From Fistularia commersonii (Eukaryota > Chordata > Actinopteri > Syngnathiformes > Fistulariidae): a stretch of 64,000 bases of DNA. Position numbers and translations under genes: made by a program. Under the pieces are notes generated by a model that worked only from the letters and a program-made list of their open reading frames with translations, was not told where the DNA came from and did no database searches. The DNA lies in the NCBI GenBank assembly GCA_037954325.1, contig JBBMNZ010000013.1, forward strand, positions 9,730,501-9,794,500, written 5' to 3'. This document shows positions 1-12,500 of the stretch, in pieces (the stretch's first letter is position 1; every line of letters begins with the position of its first letter).

Positions 1-320
1 GTTTTTGAAAAAGTGAAGGAGGTCAGTAGCTTTATGTTAACATGACTGGTCTTATTAAAATATAACATCACATTTTCACCGTCCCACCTATAGAAATGAT
101 GGTTGCTACATTAAATCCACTATCCTTATTCTGTGCTTTATTTTGTCATTCATAAAAAAATGAAAATGAGACTTTCATGTATCCCATTGTTGACATTATG
201 TCATTCCTTATGTGCTTTTTCCACCATCATTTCTTTAGGGAAGGTTGAGAAAGTCTTAACAGATATGGAGAAAGGAGGAGGAGGATCCCCACAGTCTAGC
301 AGCAGGGTGGACTTTGATAC
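1..320. other. ATP8A1 intron 7 (partial)
   Basis: AT-rich intronic sequence between exon 7 and the left window edge. I see no exon, repeat or RNA gene in it. The plus-strand reading frame at 133-336 crosses the exon 7 border and has no family features. Confidence 0.6.
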
Positions 321-394
321 CTGGATGATAAAATGACAGCATCCGCCGGAACAAAATCACTGCCATTTACTCTAATAATATCGCCCACCTCAAC
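321..394 (-). CDS. atp8a1: ATP8A1 exon 7 (start of actuator domain), last exon inside the window
   Basis: 74 nt, acceptor ending AG above 394, donor GTATCA below 321. It encodes 24 residues (VEVGDIIRVNGSDFVPADAV, then ILSS) plus two bases of a serine codon. The position and 24-residue length match a P4-ATPase exon. The sequence resembles the VNVGDI...PADTVLLSS form of mammalian ATP8A1 more than the VAVGEIVKV...LPADLISLSS form. These are, from memory, alternative isoform sequences. Confidence 0.85.
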
Positions 395-3300
395 CTGTGA
401 AAATAAACTGGTTATTGGGCTGTGTAAAACTTAATGACACAGCAAGGAAATGGGAGTCCCAAATTAAGTACAGCTGAAATGATAAAAAGGCATGTTTATC
501 ATAGATGTAAATGTTGTATGAATCTGCTGTCAAGAAATTGTGAGGAAACAATCATTGTTTCAACTGTTGGTGAACTTCAGATAGGTACAGAATAGTATAG
601 GAAAGTAACATTCAGGATATTCATTAAACAATTTCACTGGGACACTAGCACTGAGCAATATTTTTATAATCAAAAATTATCCAAGTGTGATGTTGCATAG
701 ATTTTTGTGAGGGAAATGCATTGAAGAAAGTGACAGGTAGTCATCTTAGAAAAATAGCCTATAAATCAGCATGTAGTTTATCAAGAACAGTCCACGTAGC
801 ATTGTATTTATTATGTCTATATTGTGAAACCATGTGTGAGAAACTGTGCTACCTTATGCTTGTGTAAGAGCACAGTTTATAGCAAGTTAGTTATAGACAC
901 AAAATAATGCTTTGGGAATTTCAAATACAGTACATTCCTGCACGTGGCAACTATAACACAAGCAGCTAAAACAACCAAAGCTCTTAAATAGAAAAACATG
1001 GACATAAAAAAACTTTGAATCGAGGTAATGATGAATATTATGTAGACGTTTTTAACTTGTTTGAAAACCAGGCACATCGAGAGGACAGCTCTGCAATTCA
1101 GAGGGAAGTATTTTAAAAACATGAAATAGAAAGTGAAAACAGAATATAAATTGAGCCCTTTCAGTAAGAAGTTCAACATTCATATCAGCAACACTGATTT
1201 TACTATTCACTTATCATTGTATTACAATATTTGTATGTATTATTGCTCACAATGTAGTTCCAGTTAAGGCAGTCTTGGAGGACACCACACTTCAGAACTG
1301 ATGTTAGAATGAAATAATCATGATAACAGTTCAAATGTTTTTTCCCTTTTTCATGGTTTACAATTTTTGTAAATACAAATAATGTTGGCTCAAAACTCAG
1401 GCTTTTGATCTGCCATTATCAACATTGGAATGAAGACAGAAACATGTTTTAACAGGAATTGCAAATTCTGCATTTGATTCTCAAGAACAAAATATGATAA
1501 ATATAAGTTTTTTCTTGTTTGTTCGTTATCCCTGAGAGCAAGGAAGAGGAATAAAATTACAATGCTCTTCTGTATGCTGAATGTGATCTTGTAGCATGAT
1601 GGAGGGAATAATACCAGCCCAAATCAGGAATGCTGGTGTCATCTAACCACACCCTCAACTTTTGGTCAATTTCTTGCCATTTAGGTTATGTAAAAAAGAC
1701 AAAAGGAAATGTTATTTTAATGAAGGTAGAGATGTATTAACATTTTGCACTGCAGCATCGCTTTTCTTAATGGAAATGCTGCACTGATTAGTGAAGTGTC
1801 CCCAGTGTGTATCTGAGTATATTTTTGTGTGCCCATGACACTTGGTCTGACTGATAGCCAAAATGGATGGTGACGATGAATGTCTGCTCTTGAAAAAAAC
1901 ATCACGCAGTACATACCTTCTCCCAGTGAACAATCTCCCAGGCACCATTTCTCAGAACTTTGGTTAGCCAGACAAAAGGAAAATGAAGATTAATGTTCAT
2001 AATGATATTACATCCAAGACGTTTCCTTCAATTGAAATAAATTGCATTTACCTTGACATTCTTTTTTGTTGACAACACTGTCTGCATTGTGACGTTTCTA
2101 GAAAGAAACATACAGCCGTTTTCATGAAAACATTTTGATGACAAAAAAAAAAAAGATTTCACAAGCCATCATAATCTCGGAGAAGTGGAGAAAAACAGTC
2201 ACTGTATAGTGCTACTCATGGGAGAGTCATAGTAACTCTTCCCTTTAATTTTAATTACATCAGTGTTAAAATCGTGTTATTGGGTGTTATTGAGTTCAAA
2301 CTCAAAACAGAAAAAAAACCATCTCTTCTCAGAAAGGCTTGTTATCCAAAACAATTCACAGGCTTAGACTCTAAACTGCACCTATGTGAATGGTTATATG
2401 TCACTCAATGAGGCCCTGTGATAATTTTGGGACCGGTGCAGGGTGTTCCCCACCTCTCGCCAAATAACAGCTGAGATATGCTCCAGGCCTAAGGACTCTA
2501 TGGTCAATAACATTTCTTGACCCATTTTTTATTGAGATAATGATAAGATAAGATTGAGTCCTGGATGTAAATCCTGTGAATTGATGTCCAATTTGAAATC
2601 AGACTGTCTAATTATGGTGTTCAGAAAAGGTTCTGTATCGGAACACAGACCTCTACGAAGGACATCTAAAAAATGTTGGCCTTTTTCCAAGTCACAGACC
2701 TGCCCGAAAAAGGAAAAGGTATTTCCCTGGGCAATACTCCGCCCATCAGCCCATCTGTTAAGTTCCCTGAAAGTCTGCCATTTATCTGGAACCCAGCTAA
2801 TAGACAAGACGGACACAAAAAATGATCAGAGAGCATTAAATTATAGGCAAAAAAATGAATATGTAGAAAAATGAATTAGATAAAATGTTCCACGAGTGTC
2901 AAGAAAGGCGCCTTCAAATATAATGCATAACAATAATAATAAATATTATCATTATTATTATTTTTATTGTTAAACATAAGTTTTAAGAGTAGAATGAAAA
3001 GCCTATTTTTAAACTCAGGTCTTCAAGCAGTTTGTTCTGGAAATAGCCAGTATAATAGTTGAAGGCCCATTGTCCGATTTTTTCCCTTAGACCCATCAAT
3101 ACTTCACACGCCAAAATGAGTGATCTACAAGGTTCAAACTGGTTTCTGGTTCAAGTTACAGTTTAGGAATTAAACAAATTATTTAGGCTATTCCATTTCC
3201 TATTTTCCCTCCCCTCACTGCAAAAGTTGAAATTAAGGAATGAAAAAAGGCTTTTGGTGTGTTATATCTATCTTAACTATGTTCAGTTATAAGCAAATAG

Positions 3301-6300
3301 ATCGGGCCCTAAGATGAAACTATCAGTAGAAGGGCATTCTCTAAAAAGGAACCTCACATTCAACCAAGCTGTTTGTAATTTGGGGATGGATAGGTTTGTA
3401 GACAGCAACCTGTGAGTTGATTTTTGTCTACTTGGTCTTTTTGCCCCCTTCCATATCTTACCGATGATTCCTAATATTATATAAGCCACATCAAAATACC
3501 AGTCAGCAGTACTGTTTCTCCCTCATATTCGACTAGTCTGATGAACAGCGATGCAATCAGCTGTAGCTTCAGCAGCTGATTCCAAGTGACAGGTTGTCAA
3601 CTGGCATCATGTCGAGCAGTAACAAGTTGCTGAGTCTGTCACATTTATATCACACTATGAAATTAGATCATATCACTTCTCTTGCTAATAACATATCTTT
3701 AAATATTAGTACTATTTCTTAATCCAAGTCCTACTAATAACTTTTGCTACTTCAGGATGAAGTAATGAAGTCATATTATCTATCCTTTGCCATGGGAATG
3801 CTTATTAGATAACTAACAACCCCAAAAATGTTTCTTGTTTTACATCTGTTTTTTTTCTCCCTTCAGCCGTTGCCTTCACGGGACGCCATGGCAAGTCACT
3901 TACCTCCTTCTATCCTCTGCGTCCTCTTCTCTCACAACAACTAACTTCAAGACCTCTTTCACTACATCCATACATTTCCTGTTTCATGTTCCTCTGGGCC
4001 TCTTGCTCAGCAGTTTAACCTCAGCATCCTTCTCTCCATATATTCAATATCCCTCCTCTGTAAAATTCCAAACCATCTGAGTCCCCCGATCTCCAAAACA
4101 ACAAACATGTGCTCTCTATCTAAAGTACTCATTTCGTTCCAAAGAGAACCTTAACATTTTTATCACTGCTGCCTCCAGCTCTGCCTCCTGTCTTTTCCTC
4201 CGTGCCACTTTTCCTAAACAATACATCACTGGTCTTGTCATCGTCTTGTACCCCATTACTTTTGCTCTTGTTGATACGCCACAATATTTGCAGTTATTTT
4301 CACTACAGAATTAAAAGAAGGGGAATAAGATTCCATGTGAAAACTCCAGTGTCAAAACTACACTGCATTTAAAAGTACTTGAAGGTTCAGTCAAGCAGGG
4401 AGACTTCTTTTTTAATTATTCGAATCGTGAAACATGAGATTCTCTGCGAAACATTAAAAAACGGGATATAACATCTATCACCTATAACCTATTTTTCCTT
4501 GCATTCCTTCTCTATTTTGTATCCCTCCCACTTTCTGTTATTAAAATCATTAGGAAATTCAGTTACTTTTCTCTCCTATTGTCCAGTCTTTCAGGTCAGA
4601 TGATCCCAAGATTGAAGAAAAAGAAATTGCAAAATTGACACATTTTCTCTTATTTTGTAATCCAATGGTTGTTGATGTGCTGCCATTTTAAAGCGAGACT
4701 TTTTTGTACTGCCAAACAAGCTATACCTGTAGATTCTACCTTAAAATGTGAGAGACAGCTCAGAAAAAAGGTAGACTTGAGCCAATTCAAAAAATTGTCC
4801 TTTAAGTCCAGAACAGTTTGGATTTGTTGTCTCATCCAGTTTTTGAAATAGCTCGGTACTTTCTTGTTTGCTTTTAAAGTTTGCTGCCAAATTAACTTTG
4901 GTATTTACCCCCCCACACACACAATAAAACCGTGAATTAAAAAAGCAAATCGGCTATTATAAGCATATCAGCTTATTGTGCTATTATAACTAAAGATATA
5001 ACATTTAGTGAAGCTTGGCTGGGGAGTTTTGGCACTAATCTCTCAAAGTATATTATTTGGACCTTCAAGAAGACTGTGGTCTCCAGTTTAGTTTTCATAT
5101 GTCTGTTTCTTACACATCTTGTCTGAAGTTCCCTCCATTTTCAGGCTCTAGTTTAATCAAATGAAATTTTATATCCCGACAGGATGCTGTGGTGTCTAAT
5201 GAATAGGCAGGCAGTGTCATGTGTCTTTAGCTTTTCACGAGCTGCAGTAAAGCCAGAAAAAAAGTTTACTGGTACACACTTTCACAAAGCTCATTCATCA
5301 TCCTCTGTGTAAGAGCCGTCATCCAATTTCATTCGTCCATGGTATCTGTTCTAGAAACAAACCCTTTAACAGTCTTTTTTAACAGTCGGGTATTCCAGGT
5401 ATTCCACAACTTTTCCTACCTTTCATTTGGTTGTTATCTCAATATACATCAGTCTTGCTCACTTTACCACTGGATATGAAGGATACATTGAAATGTATTT
5501 ATATGATATGTGTAATCACTGTGCAGTGGAGGGTACATGGCACACAGAGGTTATGTGTACTGCAGTATCAGCCAAAGATAAAACTGTTCATCTGCATTGC
5601 TACTTTGATTAACCTGCTAATGTGGCTTGAAGGGAAAAAAATGAAGAAATGGTGGTGAAAACTATTTAAAGGCAGTATGTCTCTCACTCAGTTTTGCTGT
5701 CATTGCAGTTTCCTGGATAATGAAACAGAAACTGAATAATTACTTTATTGAGAAAAAGAGCAAAGACATGTTTCAAACCTTTGCGATTGGCAGAACTGCA
5801 ACATTGCCCTGCTTTGGGCTTTATATTCTTTGACGCATTTGTGTACACACACAAAAGAAAGCTAATTCACCATATGTAATTGTCAACTTCTGCTACAGTA
5901 GGAAGCTGACAAAGTAAGCTTCTTGCTGCACAGACTGTGAGTCCAGTGCATGATTCATGAAGTTAGGGATCAACATTTGATTTCGGGTCAAGTTGTCAGT
6001 GAACAAATGGCTGCACAGGTGACCTTCAGCACTGAAGACAGAGTCATCGCCACTCCGTTAAAATGTTTTTCAAAACAAGCCACAAGAAAAACTGCTGTGC
6101 TGGTCTCTCGAGCGAGAGAGAGGCTGGTATAGCATAACTGTCCACTGAGACCTGCAAAGAGGATCGCATTGCAGGGTCATACTGCAATACAGTCAAATAC
6201 AGCACCCTCTCACCAACAATATGTGAACAGAGACCACACATATTTTGGATCCTGAGATTATGTTGAAGAAATCACTTCGCAGAGATTTAGAAAAGAGAGC

Positions 6301-6510
6301 TTTTTAACCAACTATTGATTTTTTTGTGATAAATCATTTCATGGATTGCCTTAAATAAATCAACTACCAAACCATGTCAAAAGACAAACGGTAGCTTTTT
6401 TGTAATAACATGAGCATTTGGTGTATTTAGGTTAATTGCCTGTATGAGAGCTCTTCATGCAGTATGCACAGCTGTGACCTGAAGTGACTAAGGGTGAGCG
6501 TGTGTTGGTT

Positions 6511-6558
<48 letters not shown>

Positions 6559-9500
6559 TGTGTGTGTGTTTGTTAGTTTTTATATGCATTGCTTTAATGT
6601 GCACATGTTGGAAAATGTCCTGCTGCGGCCATCAGTGCCTCCTTCCCTTCTGCGCTCCCCAGGGAGTAAGTCAGTTTAAAAAACAGAGAGCTACTGACCT
6701 ACTCATGTGCAGGTCAGTCTTGACAATATACTAGGTTATTTTTATTTTTGCATAGCAGTAGTTGAATGGAAGGAAAGCAAAAATAAAATTAAAAAAAAAA
6801 ACACTGACTCAGAAAAAATATAAAATGTACATTCTAATAAAGCACACAAAGGATCATAAAAGTACAGTGAATATAAAAGTTTCTTAACCCCATAGCCTGA
6901 AATGTTCAGTAATTGTAAGCTACTTGTCTTCATGTTTTTTTTATACTTTTGCCTAAATTCCCACTAGTATCAACATTTTTAAGTTTTGGCTTACCAGGTC
7001 CTCAATGACCTCCTTGACAGCTGCCACAACCAGGATGAAGAGTAGTGGTACAAGAGTTGTCCAGCGACCAGTGGGAGACACATCTGGGATTTGCTGATAT
7101 CAGAGAAAGACAGTCAACCAATAAATAAGAAAATTGCGTTTTACTAGAAATAACATAAAATAATCCTGTGTAGGCTAAGGCTAAGCGTTATTGCTGAAAA
7201 ATCATTATGGATCTCTGTGCTTTTCTGGCAAAACTATGCAATCTGTTACAGTTGAAGACATTAGAATTAGTATATATTAGACCGTGTGGGGGAGGATAAA
7301 AAGCATATTTACCAAAAAATGTATCTATCCGTCCATTTTATTTTGAATGCAGCCATTTGCCCTGGCACTACAAGTGGGCTTATTTTACCATGAATAAACA
7401 CATAAACAAATGTTACGGTTAGGGTTTTAATACTATACGGACTTTTTTTAACCTCCCTTTCACGCCCTTTTAGGCCAATTGTCCTTAAAGCTAAGTAGGC
7501 TTTTGTCTTTCCCCCCCCAAAAAAAACACAATTATTCTTTTATTTTTATATTACAACAATCACATGATGGTCCCTGTGGTCCCTGATTAAAGTGTCTATA
7601 TTTGACAAATTTTCTTCTAACAATGTGGAAATATACAATAATTTGAGGGTGGGGTGTTGTTGAAAGGCTTAGATATAGTGGCCTTTTTACAGACCTCATG
7701 TCCTTACAGACCTCCATTATCCTGCATGATATCAGGGGTCCTAATAAATAATTGATTGGTGATGGGAATTTTAAGGCATTATCTGCTATTCTGGTAAGTT
7801 AATTACAGTGATAAATTGAGTGAAATCGGACAGTGAAAAGAAGAGGAAGCAATTATACTTAGGAAGTCACACTGCTATACATGAACTTGAGAGTTAAACA
7901 TGGTTTCCCCAGTTTGCTCTTGTTTCACTGTATCAATAGGACAATTTGCAATACATGATCAGAAAGATTTCAGAAGATGGACAAATTCTCTGACTTTCAA
8001 TGACCCTTTCAAAAGTCATTTATCCATCACTAAATGATAAATTTAAAGTAAAAAGATTACATTGTGCGACATTATTTAAAATACAAGGTTGTATATAACA
8101 TGTCATCTCAAAGCTAAAGCTTTTTTTTCATGCTATTATAAAGCTTTCATTGACTGAACTGTCTGGCAATTTAAAAAACTGATAATAAAATCTTCAAAAA
8201 GTAGGGCCACAGGAGGCTGCCATTGCTATGAGGGAACTAACCCACATGGATCTCTTCCTCATCCGCATAGATGTTTTATTCAAGTTCGCAACATTGACAG
8301 GTCAGGTAATGAAGATTCACTGGCTGCTTTTCAAAGGAGAAACTTGAAGGTCACTGGACAGAGCTGTTACCTCCTCCGAGTTCTTATTAACCGATGCTTT
8401 TCTGTCGGTCGAAATATAGGTGAAGACTTGAATCCTATGAAACTTCCTTGGCATTTTCTTTCATCTTTTAACAGAAGCTATGGATTTGTGATGCTTTGAA
8501 CTTTGTAATGATTGGTTAGTGGCTGTGAATGTTCTCACAGACATTAATGTTCAAATAGCAGCCAAACAGCTGCAAACTCCTAGCAAACTCTTAAGTCTTT
8601 GTTTATGATCTGCTGATATTTCATTCCAAAAATGTTTATAGCTGAAAAAGAGAATAAATAAATAAAATGAAATAAAATAAAATAAAACTAAATAACATAA
8701 AATAAAATAAAGACGACACAAGAGTCTAAAGGTACAGATTTGACATTGTGATGAGTTATTATTCATGTTGATGCCATGGACTCTATGGAAATAAATAACC
8801 TCTATGGCACAGAGGTTTCCTATTTCGCAAAGCTCATTCTTCTGACTCCAGATCTCCCAATAACACAGAGTAAAATACCATTTGCTGACTGTTCTGCTGT
8901 ATGGTGGCATAAGTTTGTGAAGAACTGTCCACTACATCATATATATTTTCAAGGGGCGGCCAAGAGCACAATGGTAATACATGTATTATTCATTACAAGG
9001 TTACATAAAGTACTGTATGCATTCATGGACATATTGACATGTCTTCTCCAAATGTGTTAGTGATAAAATTACAGACATGAACATTGGGTAATGGTTACAG
9101 TATACAGTATTAACAATGGAAAAAAGGGAAGATTAACTTTGAAAGGTTAACATGCTATATTTGCAGTTAAATGTATACTTTGGGTTTTGATTTCTACATC
9201 ATACTTCAAACGAAGACATCCATTTGAAGCTGACAAAACACTATATCTTACCTGCAAGAGTGCAATGAAGAGAAAAAAGGCATTTGCTGCCCTCCTGAAC
9301 TGGGAGTAGAGGAACCGTGGAAGGAAAGTGAGTACGTTGTATTTGGCAGTGCTGCAGACCAGATCAAGGGATCAAGCAACAAATAAAATGATGGGTGTGG
9401 ACAAACACAAGAGAGAAAGAGAAGAGACAAAGAAAGAAATACAGCATAGTTAACCCTCAAAACTCCAGATCAGACATTTAAAGTGTTTGTTAATTTTAAA

Positions 9501-12500
9501 TACAGTACTATAGATTTAAATTGACAAAAATGACATTTCTCGTAAGCTTAAAATATCTGTTATGAAGTATCCCAAAAGACTTAAGTATCACAAAAAAAAC
9601 CAACTAAAAATTCAGTAAGTTTTCATATGTATTTCATTGACTGTTGAGGTTTTTTTCTAAGCTCATTTGACAGCAGGACTTTGGGCACCAAATGCTGTTA
9701 TTTTACTGTCTGCCAGAGACAGTCCGACCCAAATGCCAAGTATGCATTATATCATTTATTGTTTAATTTAATTGTCTTGTCAAATCTATACATTTTGTCC
9801 TTAAAAATGATATCCTTCAGCAACAGAACAGAGCAGAAAAGTAATTTAAATTACCTTTAGCCCTGGACAACATATTTGGCAACACAATCATTCTTTCTTT
9901 TCCTTTCGGCTTTTCCCTTCAGGGCTCACCACAGCAAATCAACCTTCTCCATCTAACCCTATTCTCTATATCCTCCACTCTCACACCAACTAACTTCATA
10001 TCCTTTCTCACGATATTCTTAAATCTTCTCATTGGTCTTCCTATAGACCTCCTGCCTGGCAGCTCCATTTCCAGAATCCACCTGCCAGTAAATTCACCAT
10101 CCCTCCTCTGTACATGACTGAACCATCTCAGTCTGGCTTCTCTGACTTTCTCTCCAAACATCTCACATGAGCTGTCCCTCTGAGAGACTCATTCCTGATC
10201 CTATACATCTTCGTCATTCCCAAGGAGAACGTCGGCATCCTTTTCATCTCTCAACTTCTCATCCCTGACCACAATCATTCCTACAATATTGAAAATTAAA
10301 TAAATGAAAACAAATAACAGTCAAAAATGACAGCCATCTCTCTGCAACTCTAAAGTAGCAAAGCCACTGTGGTGCTAAAACATTTGTCCATTTCTCGGTG
10401 TGACTGATAAATAGCAGCTACGATGGCACTACATAATCATAAAGAATAATTATGAGGAAGGAGGAAGATTGCAGTGGAGGTGTAAAAAGCTTCTAGCAAA
10501 CATGACTGATGCTACTGTGCAGCATTGGGATTTGGGGACTGAAAGGAAGGAGGGACAGTGGTATCGATGGTGGTCAAACACTCAACAGCCCCACAGTCAA
10601 ATCTCAAGCAATCTGATTTATAACTCTGTTAAAAGGCCAGTCAGAACAGCCAGATGAAAGAAGATATATGCCATGACGTATGCCAAGCCACCGGCAATGC
10701 TTTGCTTACTCACACACACACACAATCACGGTGACCAAGGAGAATATCAGCATGTAGCCTCAAACTCATCTGAATGAGATAATCATAGGAAGTTTAATGT
10801 CAGTGATTATGCAGTTCTTTCCTTTGGGATTGAATAATATCTGACCGGCAACTTTTTAGTATTTTCACTGGCACATCTGTAAGCACAATATAAAATTAGG
10901 AAATATATAAGATTAGGCTTAAGTTCATTCAGTGAGACAGTTTTCAGTTCACTGTCATTACGGCCATCTGATAGACTGGTGCCAGCACCTCAGTGGAGGC
11001 TGTTCCACAGCCTCTTTAGAAAAATGCAAAGGGGGCACAGGAACTATTTTCATTCACAAAAGCCTGGTATGAAGAACTGTCAAGTAGTGTACTCTAGATA
11101 CTACTGTATTACATAAAATATACTTAAAAAAAAAGGTTTACAGAGAGCTTATTATGCACATTCTTCACAAAAACTACCAATAGTTGGTTTTCTAAATGAA
11201 TACATACACAATACGATAAAGAAATGGTGTAGCATGGCATAAAGGTTAGAACTTGTTTTGAATGTGTCCAATTTGAATGAGTCCAATTTTGTAAATTGTC
11301 ACTATCTTTTCTATGATAAATTAATGGGAGGTGTTGACTAAAATGTAAATGCAAGTCTACCCCAAATGAAAAGTAATCAGAAAGGGCCAGGGTGAGACTG
11401 TGGATATTCATGGGGGAAGGGGGGGTTACCAGATGTAGCTTCTGTTCAAACATGTTTGATTTAATACACTCCACACTTGTGGAGTGTGTTTGGAGTCTAA
11501 GATCCAGTGCACACTTGAAACAGATGTATCTATAGTTGGCCAGGGAAACCTAAGCCTCTTGCAACATAGCCAAACCTGAGCCAACAATAAATGAAATTCC
11601 TATGAAATGACTTCCCTTATAGTAACTAAAAGTAGTCATGGGGCCACCACTCCACAGAAAAAAAAAATCTCTGAACGTAAACGTACCCTGAGCTCAGCTC
11701 ATTTTTCACAAATGTAAAGGCCCACTAATGAAGTTGTCATTAAAAAATGACCTGTCTTTTCAGTATTATGAGGATACCAAAGTTGCTCTCAAATTAATTA
11801 TAATGCATAGAAAAACAATGTTAGTTAATGAAGGCACACGACCAATAACCCAGAACCAGATGTGGTGATTCTCAAATCCTTGCAGATCATTCACAATGTC
11901 AGGATAAGTCACAAAAACAGAGTTTTTACACTGGCCATTTGCTGATTATTCTGGAGAAACGTTTAATTCAAGTCTTTTGCAGTCCAAAGTTCTGTCCTAT
12001 CCCATTTACAGGATACAGAAAATTTACAGAGAATCTGTTGCAATTGTCCAATAAATCAATGATCAAGACAGTTAGCTTATGGAGAAAATTAATGAAGAAA
12101 ATAAATTAAAAATTTTATTGAGGAACAAACCCACAACAGCCGTCATAGATGGGGGATTGTAGCAACCACTCAAGTGGTTTTATCTATCGCTGTCCAAATC
12201 AGGCCCTTGACACTTTTTAAGACTGACAGATTGCCTGGTTTCCATACATATTCTCAAAATTTTTTTCTGTCTACAGTTGGCGTGGTTTATGATCCAGAAG
12301 CAAGGGTGGTGCTTGACAAGATTTTATTGATTCCATTACTGTTATTAATGTTGTTTGGCAGACTTAGTCAAAAACATGAAGTAAGTAAATTGAAAACGAC
12401 AATAATTGAATGAATGAAGAATGTTTTATTTCATTGTGTCCAACTCAAATCTTTTTGTTTGTGCAGCACTTTCATTTAAAGCACCTTATAAATGTTCTTG

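Larger units (their letters stand above)
2098..6994. other. ATP8A1 intron 4
   Basis: About 4.9 kb of AT-rich intron. It holds a degenerate LINE 3' end at about 3855-4300 and a TG microsatellite at about 6510-6570, listed separately. The rest shows no recognisable gene or repeat. Confidence 0.7.

Noticed and set aside
6494..6734. Frames encoding Cys-Val repeats
   Set aside because: Translation of the TG microsatellite at 6510-6570.
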